Source: Kitasatospora sp. MAP12-44
GTDB lineage: Bacteria > Actinomycetota > Actinomycetes > Streptomycetales > Streptomycetaceae
Assembly: GCF_029892095.1 (NCBI RefSeq)
Contig: NZ_JARZAE010000004.1
Location: 6,510,001 to 6,574,000, forward strand
DNA: 64,000 nucleotides
Direction of reading: 5' to 3'
A program made the position numbers and the translations under genes. Each line of letters opens with the position of its first letter. The first letter of the stretch is position 1. This document shows, piece after piece, positions 1 through 8,164 of the stretch. Below the pieces are notes generated by a model. The model saw nothing but the letters and a program-made list of their open reading frames with translations, ran no database searches and was not told the origin of the DNA.

Positions 1-1
1 G

Positions 2-373
2 GAGTGCGTGCGGGACACCTTCGGCGCGCCGGCCACCCTGCCGGTCGGCCGCGAGGTGGACGCCGCGGTCGAGGCCCGTACGGTGATCGTCGGCTCGGTG
101 GACGACGCGATCGAGGCGATCGAGCGGATGCTGCAGGAGAGCGGCGGCTTCGGCACCCTGCTGGTCAACACCCACGACTGGGCCACCCGCGAGCAGGTCA
201 AGCACAGCTTCGAGCTGCTGGCCCGCTACGTGGCACCGCACTTCAGTGGCGCGCTGACCGGCATCCGGGCCTCGCAGCGCTGGATGGCCGCCAACAAGGA
301 GAAGTTCGCGCTGGAGGGCGGCGCCGCGGCGCAGGCCGCAGCGGCCGCGTCGGCCGCCCCCGTGCAGGGCTGA
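2..373 (+). CDS. LLM-class flavin-dependent monooxygenase, C-terminal part
   Basis: This is the C-terminal ~123 residues of a luciferase-like monooxygenase; the start lies left of the window, so it is partial. Visible family features are a helical tail with NTHDWATREQVKHSFELLARYV and a basic RASQRWM segment, typical of the limonene/alkane-type LLM subfamily, and an alanine-rich end. It precedes a flavin reductase by 85 bases on the same strand, the usual pairing in which a reductase supplies FMNH2 to an LLM oxygenase. The substrate cannot be told. Family assignment is fairly sure, function not. Confidence 0.7.
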   Translation, partial: ECVRDTFGAPATLPVGREVDAAVEARTVIVGSVDDAIEAIERMLQESGGFGTLLVNTHDWATREQVKHSFELLARYVAPHFSGALTGIRASQRWMAANKEKFALEGGAAAQAAAAASAAPVQG

Positions 374-458
374 CCCACCCCATGACCGGGCGTGCGCCCG
401 CGGCGGCTACCCCCTGGGCTGCTGCGGGCGCACGTCCCTTACTGATGGAGTATCAGCA

Positions 459-977
459 ATGCCCACCCTGACCACCGAACAGCCCACTATCCACACCTCC
501 ACCGTTGACGCGCAGAGCTTCCGGGACGCCATGTCCCTGCTCGCCGCGCCCACCGCGATCGTCGCCACCCGGGATGCCGACGGGCAGCCCTGGGGCTTCA
601 CCGCCAGCGCCGTCACCTCGGTCTCCCTGGACCCGCCGCTGCTTCTGGTGGGCATCGCCCGGACCTCCAGCTGCCACCAAGCCCTGGTCTCCGCCGCCGA
701 GTTCACCGTCAACGTGCTCGGCGAGCAGCACCAGGACATCGCCCGCCGGTTCGCCACCCACGGCCTCGACCGCTTCGCCGGCAGCGGCCTCACCAGCTGG
801 CCGGGCACCGCCCTCCCCTGCCTCCCCGACGCCCGCGTCCTCCTCCGCTGCACCGTCGCCCAGGTCACCCCCGCCGGCGACCACGACCTCCTCCTCGGCG
901 CCGTCACCGGAATCCGCATCGGCCACCCCGGCCGCTCCCTCGTCTGGTACCAACGCACCTTCCACACCGCCGGCTGA
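459..977 (+). CDS. Flavin reductase family protein (HpaC-like)
   Basis: The 172-residue protein has the flavin-reductase split-barrel pattern: FRDAMSLLAAPTAIVAT near the N-terminus, GFTASAVTSVSLDPPLLL for flavin phosphate binding, and FTVNVLGEQH. Length matches single-domain NAD(P)H:flavin oxidoreductases. It probably supplies reduced FMN/FAD to the monooxygenase immediately upstream, forming a two-component system. A start at the ATG at 459 follows a GGAG-like stretch about 12 bases upstream. A stem-loop follows the stop, so the pair may end a transcription unit that begins outside the window. Confidence 0.82.
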   Translation: MPTLTTEQPTIHTSTVDAQSFRDAMSLLAAPTAIVATRDADGQPWGFTASAVTSVSLDPPLLLVGIARTSSCHQALVSAAEFTVNVLGEQHQDIARRFATHGLDRFAGSGLTSWPGTALPCLPDARVLLRCTVAQVTPAGDHDLLLGAVTGIRIGHPGRSLVWYQRTFHTAG

Positions 978-997
978 CCTGCCCACGCTGCGACACC

Positions 998-1026
998 GCG
1001 GCCCCGGCGGCTACCGCCAGGGCCGC
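998..1026 (+). terminator. Stem-loop after flavin reductase
   Basis: Near-perfect inverted repeat (GCGGCCCCGGCGG, a 4-base loop, then its complement with one mismatch) 21 bases after the flavin reductase stop. No T-run, as usual in high-GC actinomycetes. Likely intrinsic terminator. Confidence 0.5.
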
Positions 1027-1135
1027 ATCGTCATGCCCGGACGGGTGGAGCAGGAGCGGCACGGTTGACTGTGTTACCAGAAGGTCGACCTGGCCGACTT
1101 TCACGGCGTCCTCGACCAGTTGCCGTGCTGCCGGA

Positions 1136-1660
1136 TCAGACAGCGGCACGCAGGTCGGTGGCCGTCAGCAGCGACAGCAGGTCGATCCCCTCGGCCCCAA
1201 GAGCCTCGGCGCCGCCCTGTTCGCGGTCGATGACACAAAGCGCCTCACGCACATCGGCCCCCAACGCACGCAGGTCGGCAGTCGAGAGCACGATCTGTCC
1301 GCCGCTCGTGACCACGTCTTCCACCACCAGCACACGCCGGCCCACGATGTCCGAGCCCTCGGCGAGGCGGCAAGTGCCATATTCCTTGGCCTGCTTACGG
1401 ACGAAAGCGCACGGCAAGCCCGTGTGTCGGCCGAGAGCGGTGACCACAGGGATGCCGCCCATCTCCAACCCGGCCAGCACCTCGGTGTCAGCCGGCACCA
1501 ACGCGGCCATCTCTTTGGCAATGGCATCCAGAAGAACAGGATCGCCCTCGAAACGGTACTTGTCGAAGTACTCGGTGGCAGTCCGTCCTGATCGAAGGAT
1601 GAACTCACCAGTGAGGTGAGAAACGGAACGAATTCGGCTGGCAAGCTCTGAGCGCGTCAC
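1136..1660 (-). CDS. Orotate phosphoribosyltransferase-like protein
   Basis: The protein (174 residues from GTG at 1660) matches PyrE-type phosphoribosyltransferases: YFDKYRFEGDP near the N-terminus, LAGLEMGGIPV, the RKQAKEYGT loop, and the PRPP-binding motif VLVVEDVVTSGGQ. The family reaction is orotate + PRPP to OMP. Its isolated position beside an XRE regulator, away from other pyrimidine genes, suggests a paralogue or a sibling phosphoribosyltransferase. The GTG start is chosen because upstream codons lack family similarity and encode a Trp/Arg/Gly-rich run. The ribosome-binding site is weak. Confidence 0.75.
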   Translation of the reverse strand: MTRSELASRIRSVSHLTGEFILRSGRTATEYFDKYRFEGDPVLLDAIAKEMAALVPADTEVLAGLEMGGIPVVTALGRHTGLPCAFVRKQAKEYGTCRLAEGSDIVGRRVLVVEDVVTSGGQIVLSTADLRALGADVREALCVIDREQGGAEALGAEGIDLLSLLTATDLRAAV

Positions 1661-1774
1661 AGAAACCCAGTCTCCCAGCCCGCCGCCACGCCGCCTCGGC
1701 TGGGGGCACCCCAGACCTGGCCACCACCGCCAACGCCGCTCCCCCATCGAGACCGTGGGACCGCTGATCGGTGG

Positions 1775-3088
1775 TCAGCTGGCCCTGAGTCGCTCCAGGA
1801 ATTCCGGGACGCCGTCCACCTGGCGGTAGGGCTTGAAGGCCGGCGCGAGTTCGCGGACCAGGGTGACGCATCGCTCGGCGCCGATGCGGGTGGCGAGGTC
1901 GAGGGATTCGTTGGTGACGGCGAGGGCCTGTTCGACCTCGCGGGCTTTGAGGAGGTTGCGGGCCTCGTAGGTGAGGAAGATCCCGCGCGTCTTGTCCCGG
2001 GCACGCGGCAGCAGGCGCTTGCCTTCGGTGATGCGGGCGTGCGCGAGGTCGGTCTGTCCGAGGTCGAGCATGCACTGGCCGGAATCGACGGCGAGGTCGG
2101 CCGGGCTCATCCACGCGCACCAGCCGGGAGCCGGGTTGGCGGCGGTGACAGACAACGCGGTCTCGGCAGCCGCCAGGTCCCGGTAGCAGTCGGAGCTTTC
2201 ACCGAGCGCGGCGTGTGCCCGAGCACGGCGGAGGAACAGTAGGGACCTGGCGGTGGGATGCTCCGTACGGGACAGCGCGTTGCCGAGGAGGTCCACGGAG
2301 ATGTTGGGCTTGCCGAGCCAGTTCGACTGGTAGGCGAAGTCGGACAGGACTCCGGCCCCGAAGTCGCGGGCGTCGGCGGCATGTGCGCTCTGCAGGGCCG
2401 AGGCCCATAGGCGGCCCGCGGCCGAGTGCCGGCTCTGGTCGAATCGGTGCCAGCCGCAGGTGGTGGCCAGGGACGCGGCCAGGACGTGCAGACGTTTGCC
2501 GGTCGGCTCGGTGTACCGGCCGGCGTCGATCAGGTCGGTGACGGTGGCGAGGTGGGCGTCCATCAGCCGGGCGGTGTGCTGGCGCTGCTCGGTCGGCAGG
2601 GCCGTCAGCTGCGCGCTGGTGTCTTCCAGCCAGTTGACCAGCTCCGTGTCCACGACCTTGCCGTTCAGGGCTGTGGTCAGGCGGTCTGGCTCGATGCGCG
2701 CCCACTGAGCGGCGAGGCCGGCCAGTGAAACGGCGCTGAGGGTCATGAAGTTGCGGCGATCCATCGCGGTTCTCTGAGCCTCTCGAAGTGCTTGGACGGT
2801 GTACGCGGAGCCCAGCGGCAGAGGAACGTCGTGGCCGGGCAGCCAGTCCGGCCAGTCGAACAACTCGACGTCCTCTGTGGGGACTTCGAAGGCTTCGGCG
2901 ATCCAGATCTGGGTCTCCGCATTGGGGCCCTTGCGCCAGTTCTCCCACTTGCTGACGGCAGCCTTGTCCGCGCCGGAGCGGAGCCCATGTCTGCGGGCCG
3001 CCCGGTCCATCTGCAGGGCGAGGTCTGACTGCGACCAGCCGCGCAGGTCGCGTGCGTAGGCGAGGGGGTGCCGGATCGTGTCATCCAC
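1775..3088 (-). CDS. XRE-family regulator with TPR-like C-terminal region
   Basis: 437 residues. Residues ~8-70 form a helix-turn-helix (ARDLRGWSQSDLALQMD ... KAAVSKWENWRKGP) of the XRE type, followed by a long helical region with repeated Ala/Leu-rich hairpins resembling tetratricopeptide repeats. This architecture is abundant in Streptomyces as pathway-linked regulators. It starts with GTG at 3088 and is divergent from the oxidoreductase operon at 3244, which it probably controls through the 155-base space between them. The signal sensed is unknown. A second protein of the same architecture occurs at 32303-33694 in an analogous position. Confidence 0.8.
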   Translation of the reverse strand: MDDTIRHPLAYARDLRGWSQSDLALQMDRAARRHGLRSGADKAAVSKWENWRKGPNAETQIWIAEAFEVPTEDVELFDWPDWLPGHDVPLPLGSAYTVQALREAQRTAMDRRNFMTLSAVSLAGLAAQWARIEPDRLTTALNGKVVDTELVNWLEDTSAQLTALPTEQRQHTARLMDAHLATVTDLIDAGRYTEPTGKRLHVLAASLATTCGWHRFDQSRHSAAGRLWASALQSAHAADARDFGAGVLSDFAYQSNWLGKPNISVDLLGNALSRTEHPTARSLLFLRRARAHAALGESSDCYRDLAAAETALSVTAANPAPGWCAWMSPADLAVDSGQCMLDLGQTDLAHARITEGKRLLPRARDKTRGIFLTYEARNLLKAREVEQALAVTNESLDLATRIGAERCVTLVRELAPAFKPYRQVDGVPEFLERLRAS

Positions 3089-3243
3089 GGGCCCAATTCC
3101 ATCATCGACAGTGACGGTGAGCCTACTGCGAGCGAGGGCGGGACCACCCCGGGACTACAGGCAAAGTCTGTTCGGCGACTGTCCGTTGGGCTGTACTCGA
3201 CACGCATCGACAAGTTCCCGTACGAAGCGGAAGGAGTCTGCTC

Positions 3244-4236
3244 ATGAGACGTCGAGTTGCCGTCATCGGCCTCGGCCACCAGGCGCTCGAAGACCACCTG
3301 CCCGGCCTGCTCGGGTCCGGCAGAGCCGAGCTGGTCGCGGTCTGCGACAGCAACCCGAACGCCCTGCGGACCCAGCAGGACGTCCACCAGGTGCCGGGGT
3401 TCGCCCGCTCCGCTGACCTCTTGGACACGGTGAGGCCGGACTTCGTGATCGTCGCCGTCCCGCACCACGCGGGCCGGACCGTGATCCAGGAGTGCGCCAC
3501 CCGGGGCGTGCATGTCCTCAAGGAGAAGCCGTTCGCCACATCCCTCGCCGAGGCCCGCGAGCTCGCGGGGATCTGCGAGGCGGGCAGGGTGGAGCTGATG
3601 GTCACCCTCCAGCGGCGTTTCAACCCGCTCTACACCTCCGTGCCGCAGCTGCTGGATCAGATCGGTACCCCGTTCCTGATCGACGGCCAGTACACCTTCC
3701 ACACCGACGATCCGGGCGCGGGGTGGCGCGGGGACGTCAGCCGGGCCGGCGGTGGCTGCATCATTGACATGGGCTACCACCTGGTCGACCTGCTGCTGTG
3801 GTACTTCGGCATGCCCACCCGGGTGCTCGCCGAACTCTCGGCCTCGGCGGTGCCAGAGGGCGGCTACGACGCCGAGGACACTGCCGTCATCCAGCTCGGC
3901 TACGACTCAGGCCTCTACGGCTCCATTCTGCTCTCGCGCTGGATGGCACCCAAGACCGAGAAGCTGCATGTCGTCGGTACCCGTGGCTCGGTCCTGCTGA
4001 CGAAGGGCCAGGTCCAGCGCCTTGCCCTGGACGGCACGGTGGTCGAGGAGCTGTCCCGCCCGCAGGCCCCGGCGGGCGCCGCGACCGCCCAGATCGACTA
4101 CTTCTGCCGGGTCCTGGACGGTGACCGCCCCAACTCCTCCGGCCCGGACCAGCACCTCGCCCACGCCGCCTTCGTCGCCTCTTGCTACGAGTCGAAGAAG
4201 GCGGGGCGCTACATCGACCCGAAGGAACTGCTGTGA
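3244..4236 (+). CDS. Gfo/Idh/MocA-family NAD(P)-dependent oxidoreductase
   Basis: 330 residues with an N-terminal Rossmann motif (VAVIGLGHQALEDH), the family EKPFATS motif (Lys of the catalytic EKP) around residue 98, and a C-terminal beta-sheet domain (WRGDVSRAGGGCIIDMGYHLVDLLLW). Members oxidise or reduce sugars, inositols or related cyclitols. The ATG is preceded by GGAAGGAG. The stop overlaps the next start by 4 bases, so oxidoreductase and aminotransferase are co-translated. This suggests oxidation of a hydroxyl to a keto group followed by transamination, i.e. making an amino sugar or aminocyclitol. The exact substrate is unknown. Confidence 0.82.
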   Translation: MRRRVAVIGLGHQALEDHLPGLLGSGRAELVAVCDSNPNALRTQQDVHQVPGFARSADLLDTVRPDFVIVAVPHHAGRTVIQECATRGVHVLKEKPFATSLAEARELAGICEAGRVELMVTLQRRFNPLYTSVPQLLDQIGTPFLIDGQYTFHTDDPGAGWRGDVSRAGGGCIIDMGYHLVDLLLWYFGMPTRVLAELSASAVPEGGYDAEDTAVIQLGYDSGLYGSILLSRWMAPKTEKLHVVGTRGSVLLTKGQVQRLALDGTVVEELSRPQAPAGAATAQIDYFCRVLDGDRPNSSGPDQHLAHAAFVASCYESKKAGRYIDPKELL

Positions 4237-5483
4237 AAGCCCTCGCTCTGCTCGGCGGCGATGCCGCGGTGACCGCCGCCAGCCCGCACTTCGCCTGGCC
4301 GCCGATCGACGACACCACCCGCGCGAGGGTCGCCGCCCAGCTCGACACCGCCGTCTCCATCCCCGGCCGCTCCGGCATCGTCGCCGAGTTGGAGGATGCC
4401 CTGCAGGAGTACTTCGGGGTCCGGCACGCGATCACCCTCAGCTCCGGTACCTCCGCGCTGCACGCCGCCCACTGGGCCGCCCGCGTCAGCGCAGGGGATG
4501 AGGTGATCGTCCCGGCCTGGACCTTCCACGCCACAGCCTCCCCGTTGTTCCACCTGCGGGCGGTGCCGGTGCTCTGCGAGACCGGCCCGGACGGAAACAT
4601 CGACCCGACCCGGGTGGAGGAGCTGATCACGCCCCGGACGCGGGCCATCATGGTGACCCACCTGTGGGGCAGGCCGGCCGCCATGCTCGCGCTTCGGGCC
4701 ATTGCCAAGACCCACAAGCTGGCCCTGCTGGAGGACGGCTCCCACGCCCATGGCGCCTCCCAAGGCGGGCGGAAGGTCGGGACGTTCGGCCTCGCCGGGG
4801 CGTTCTCCCTCAACGGCCCCAAGCCGCTGTCAGGCGGTGAGGGCGGGTTCGTCCTCACCGATGATGACGACACGTACTTTCGGGTACTGACGTTCGCGCA
4901 CTACAACAAGCGGGCCAAGTCGGAGATCCCGGAAGGCCATCCGCTCGCGCGGTACGCGGTCACCGGGTCCGGCCTCAAGCTCCGCATCCACCCGCTGGCC
5001 GCCGCCCTCGCGCACGACCAGCTCGATCGCCTCGACGGCTACCTCGCCGGCCGGGCCGAGATCGCCCGGCACCTCAGCGGGCAGTTCGCCGATATGCCTG
5101 GCCTGGACGTCATCCCGATGCCCGACGGGGTGATCCCGTCCTGGTACGGGTTGACGCTCACCTACCGGCCGGAGGAACTCGGCGGGCTGGGCATCGAGCG
5201 GTTCCACCAGGCACTCCTGGCAGAAGGCGCCACCGAGTTTGACCTGCCCGGCTCGACCTGCCCGATGAACCAGCTGGCGCTGTACCAGCAACCGGGCCCG
5301 TTGTTCCCCGGCCACCCGCACTCCCACCGCCGGTACATGGACGGGGACTTCCCGATCGCCGAGCACACTTACCGGCACACGGTCAAGCTCCCCGTCTGGC
5401 ATCGTGAGGAGGATCTTCCGCTGGCCGAGAGTTATGTTCGCGCGGCCCGCAAGGTGATCGACCACCACAAGGAGCTTCTGTGA
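4233..5483 (+). CDS. DegT/DnrJ/EryC1/StrS-family aminotransferase
   Basis: 416 residues from the GTG that overlaps the upstream stop. The family signature is clear: SSGTSALHAAHWAA for PLP phosphate binding, GDEVIVPAWTFHATA, LLEDGSHAHGA (Asp for the pyridine nitrogen), and NGPKPLSGGEGG carrying the PLP lysine. Such enzymes transaminate keto-sugars or keto-cyclitols with Glu or Gln as donor. With the oxidoreductase before it, it forms an oxidise-then-aminate pair. The downstream NUDIX gene also overlaps by 4 bases. Confident on family, not on substrate. Confidence 0.85.
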   Translation: MKALALLGGDAAVTAASPHFAWPPIDDTTRARVAAQLDTAVSIPGRSGIVAELEDALQEYFGVRHAITLSSGTSALHAAHWAARVSAGDEVIVPAWTFHATASPLFHLRAVPVLCETGPDGNIDPTRVEELITPRTRAIMVTHLWGRPAAMLALRAIAKTHKLALLEDGSHAHGASQGGRKVGTFGLAGAFSLNGPKPLSGGEGGFVLTDDDDTYFRVLTFAHYNKRAKSEIPEGHPLARYAVTGSGLKLRIHPLAAALAHDQLDRLDGYLAGRAEIARHLSGQFADMPGLDVIPMPDGVIPSWYGLTLTYRPEELGGLGIERFHQALLAEGATEFDLPGSTCPMNQLALYQQPGPLFPGHPHSHRRYMDGDFPIAEHTYRHTVKLPVWHREEDLPLAESYVRAARKVIDHHKELL

Positions 5484-5929
5484 GTGCCTCCCTCTTCACC
5501 ACCGAACCCGACCTCGTCCCCGGCCTCCTGGCCGAAGCCAAGCAGGCAGGCATCGGGCAGTTCGTCGTCGGCGCACTGGTCGCTGACGAGGCCGGTCGCG
5601 TCCTCCTGCTGCGGCGAAAGCCCGACGACTTCCTCGGCGGCCTGTGGGAGCTGCCCGGCGGCGGGGTCGAGCCGGGCGAGCACTTGGGGGAGGCCCTGAG
5701 CCGGGAGATCACGGAGGAGACCGGCCTCACCCTCGCCGAGGTCACCGGCTACGTCGGCGCCTTCGACTACTCCTCTGACAACGGCCTGATGACCCGCCAG
5801 TTCACCTTCACCGTCACCGTCGAGAAGCATGAACCGGTCATCCTCACCGAGCACGACGACTCGACCTGGGCGGACCGGAGCGAACTGCCCAACGTGAGCG
5901 ATGAGACGCGAGCGCTCCTCATCCACTGA
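5480..5929 (+). CDS. NUDIX hydrolase
   Basis: 149 residues with a complete Nudix box: GGGVEPGEHLGEALSREITEETGL spans the G-x5-E-x7-R-E-x-x-E-E-x-G-x pattern at about residues 58-81. It presumably hydrolyses a nucleoside diphosphate linked to some group. Its GTG start overlaps the aminotransferase stop, with AAGGAG upstream, so it is the last gene of the operon at 3244-5929. In this setting it might remove an unwanted NDP-sugar or liberate a sugar phosphate; that is inference from position only. Confidence 0.85.
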   Translation: MSASLFTTEPDLVPGLLAEAKQAGIGQFVVGALVADEAGRVLLLRRKPDDFLGGLWELPGGGVEPGEHLGEALSREITEETGLTLAEVTGYVGAFDYSSDNGLMTRQFTFTVTVEKHEPVILTEHDDSTWADRSELPNVSDETRALLIH

Positions 5930-5994
5930 CATCCGGTGGTCGAACTTCCAGCTGACATTCCTCAACCAACAGTGACACCGTCGAGAACGTCGAG

Positions 5995-6087
5995 ATGATG
6001 CGGGTTCCCCGGAATTCGGTGACCCGCTTCATCTTTGCCGATACGGATTTCTCACCCATCCTGGCTGCCCTGGAGGAGCAGACGTGA
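5995..6087 (+). pseudogene. 30-residue open frame, probable 3' remnant of a lost gene
   Basis: A short frame (M-M-R-V-P-R-N-S-V-T-R-F...) ends in a stop that overlaps the GTG start of the decayed NUDIX gene by 3 bases. It reads like the C-terminus of a longer protein (FIFADTDFSPILAALEE), and an in-frame stop at 5953 cuts it off upstream. The stop/start overlap suggests it was once translationally coupled to the NUDIX gene. I do not recognise the parent family. Confidence 0.35.
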
Positions 6088-6418
6088 CAGAGCAGACTTC
6101 CGAGGAGCGGCCGGGTATTGCCGCCGCGATCGTGGTGAACGAGGGCCGTGTGCCGATGGTGCGACGCCGGGTCAGTGAGGGCCAACTCTCGTGGCAGTTC
6201 CCGGCTGGCGAGATCGAGCGTGGCGAGTCGTCCGAGGATGCTGCTGTCCGCGAGACCGTCGAGGAGACCGGACTCGTGGTGGCGGCCCTCAGGCTCCTGG
6301 GCGAGCGTGTCCACCCGAAGACGGGGCGGCGTATGTCGTACACGGCCTGCGAGGTCGTCAGCCGTACGGGCCCTTCGAGCCGGTGCAGGAGTACCTGAAC
6401 GCCGTTCTCAAGGGCTGA
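6084..6418 (+). pseudogene. NUDIX hydrolase, broken by internal deletion and frameshift
   Basis: The GTG start follows GGAGGAG. The frame gives a good Nudix N-terminus and box (FPAGEIERGESSEDAAVRETVEETGL) and continues to SYTACEVVS. The expected C-terminal signature PYGPFEPVQEYLNAVLKG follows immediately but in another frame (6362-6418), while the first frame runs to a stop at 6398. Compared with the common Streptomyces protein of this type, about 25 codons before PYG are missing and the deletion changed the frame. The Nudix box survives but the C-terminal half is scrambled, so it is probably inactive. Confidence 0.7.
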
Positions 6419-6440
6419 CGGAACGGGTCAGGCCTGTGGG

Positions 6441-6460
6441 CGGCCACCAGCTGGTGGCCG
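6441..6460. terminator. Perfect palindrome between convergent genes
   Basis: A 20-base perfect palindrome centred on CAGCTG lies between the decayed NUDIX gene (plus) and the lipoprotein gene (minus). It is placed to end transcription from both sides. Confidence 0.45.
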
Positions 6461-6493
6461 GCGTGTCGCTGACCGCTCCCTGGGTGCCCCCCG

Positions 6494-6886
6494 CTAGCTG
6501 CACGCCGGCGGGGTGCCGGTGTACGGGTGGAAGTCCACGGTCGGGACGCCATCGCCCTGGAAGCGTGCGTGGTTCGCGGCGATGAGCGTCATCGTGCCGT
6601 ACGCCTCGGTGTACGCTCCGGCGGCCGTGGGGGCCGGCGCTGGTGTGTCCGCCTCCCACCAGCGCCCCGAGAAGTCAGCGAAGCGGATCCCGCAGTGGAT
6701 GTTGAGGTAGTAGGGGTATGCACTGGCAATCACGGCGGCCGTGGGGACCGGTGGTCGGGCTTGGACCCCGTAGACCCGGGGTTGGGGCGCGCAGCCGGCC
6801 ATGAATAAGGCCGTTGCCACGGTTGCGACGGCAAGCGAGAGAACCGAAGCGCAGCGCCGTGTGGTGGAGCGGGAGGTGTCGGTCAT
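6494..6886 (-). CDS. Small secreted lipoprotein, unknown function
   Basis: 130 residues from ATG at 6886. The N-terminus is a lipoprotein signal: SRSTTRR, a hydrophobic stretch (VLSLAVATVATALF) and the lipobox MAGC, which predicts lipid attachment at Cys ~31. The mature part has two further Cys (NIHCGIRF and PPACS at the end) that could pair, several Trp/Tyr and a proline/alanine linker. It has no domain I recognise. It was probably exported and anchored to the outer face of the membrane. No operon partner is evident. Confidence 0.6.
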   Translation of the reverse strand: MTDTSRSTTRRCASVLSLAVATVATALFMAGCAPQPRVYGVQARPPVPTAAVIASAYPYYLNIHCGIRFADFSGRWWEADTPAPAPTAAGAYTEAYGTMTLIAANHARFQGDGVPTVDFHPYTGTPPACS

Positions 6887-7034
6887 GTCGATTGGACGCG
6901 GTCGCAGCCCGATGCGCTCCCCGGTGTGCCGTTTCGCCACACAAGCGATTCCGCACCGTGACCGGAAGGGGGCCAGCACTGGTAAGGGACGTTGATCGAC
7001 GCGGCCTGCAGGTGGGAAGCCGTTCCCTGCGAGG

Positions 7035-7910
7035 ATGCGTCTCGTGCCTTATTTCACCTCGTATGACGGAACCAGGTTGTTCTACTCGGTTGCCGGGAGC
7101 GGCCCAGCGCTGGTCTGCCTGGCGGGCGGACCGGGGGCGGACGTCCGCGATCTCGGCGATCTTGGAGGTCTGGATCGCCACCGCACTCTGGTACTGCTGG
7201 ATGCCCGTGCCGCCGGGCGGTCCGAGGTCCCTGCGGACCGTGGCAGTTGCGCCTTCACCGAGCAGGGCCGGGACGTGGAAGAACTGCGCCGACACCTGGG
7301 CATGGAGCGTGTGGACTTGCTCGCCCACTCTGCCGGCACCCTGACAGCTCAGGAGTTTGCGGCCTGCCATCCGGAGCGATTGGGGAGGCTGGTACTGGTC
7401 ACGCCTGCTGGCCTGGTCGCCCGGGAGGTGGATGAGGCTGAGGTGGTTGCCATTCGGGAGCGGCGTGCCGGCGAGCCGGGAAGTGCTGAGGCGCTGGCAG
7501 TTGGGGCGTTGCCGTGGAGCTATGGTGCCTGGTCGGAGGCGACGCGGAGGCACCACGAGGCCGAGGCCGACTATCCGCAGCCGCCTTCGTGGCTGCGCGA
7601 GACCTTCTATGTGAGCCCTGTCTCCGCAGCGGCTGCCGCAGCTGAAGTTGCCCGCCGTGCTGCTGTGCTCAGCCCGGTGCTGGTGGTTGCCGGTGCCGAG
7701 GACGGCGTGGCGGGCACCGCGCCGGCACGGCTCGTCGCGTCCTGCTACCCGGCGGCCCGGGTGGAGGTGCTGTCCGGGTGCGGGCACTGGCCCTGGGTCG
7801 ACTTGCCGGCGGAGTTCTGCGACCTGGTGGCCGGATTCCTGGGCAGCCGGCAGGACGTCGAGGCTGGCGGGCATACCGCTGAACAGGTGGTTGCCATTCC
7901 TGACGTTTGA
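7035..7910 (+). CDS. Alpha/beta-fold hydrolase
   Basis: 291 residues. The oxyanion-hole region GGPGADVRDL, the nucleophile elbow AHSAG (Ser ~100), a late Asp (AGAEDGVAG) and a terminal His (GCGHWPWVD) give a complete Ser-Asp-His triad. The N-terminal FTSYDGTRLFYSVAGSGP resembles proline iminopeptidase/hydrolase family members. A GTG nine bases downstream (7044) is an alternative start. Neighbours give no substrate clue. Confidence 0.75.
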   Translation: MRLVPYFTSYDGTRLFYSVAGSGPALVCLAGGPGADVRDLGDLGGLDRHRTLVLLDARAAGRSEVPADRGSCAFTEQGRDVEELRRHLGMERVDLLAHSAGTLTAQEFAACHPERLGRLVLVTPAGLVAREVDEAEVVAIRERRAGEPGSAEALAVGALPWSYGAWSEATRRHHEAEADYPQPPSWLRETFYVSPVSAAAAAAEVARRAAVLSPVLVVAGAEDGVAGTAPARLVASCYPAARVEVLSGCGHWPWVDLPAEFCDLVAGFLGSRQDVEAGGHTAEQVVAIPDV

Positions 7911-7932
7911 TCCGTCGACGAGGCGTCAGTTG

Positions 7933-8121
7933 CTATCGACTGTGGTTGCCGGGGGCGTAGTGCTTCCAGGTTCCTCCGGCTTCCGCGGCGATCGCTTCGG
8001 CGTGGACGGTGTGGTAGCCGAGCATCCCGGCGACCACGGAGGGCGGGGCCTGGAGGACGAGCTGGCGCATGGCGGCGGTCCGACTGGACGAGATCGTCGT
8101 GGCCGCCGTAGCCAACGGCAC
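7933..8121 (-). pseudogene. C-terminal remnant of an integrase-like gene
   Basis: The last ~50 codons (RTAAMRQLVLQAPPSVVAG ... AEAGGTWKHYAPGNHSR) closely resemble the C-terminal end of tyrosine-recombinase/integrase-like proteins common in Streptomyces (pattern RQLVLQAPAPVVA ... AAEAGGTW..YAPGDHSR, from memory). The preceding residues do not fit the family and there is no room for the catalytic domain, so only the tail remains. It suggests past integration or recombination next to the ABC genes. Confidence 0.5.
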
Positions 8122-8164
8122 CGCTGCACCGGGAGCGCTGATGGTGGTCGACGGGTGTTGAGGG

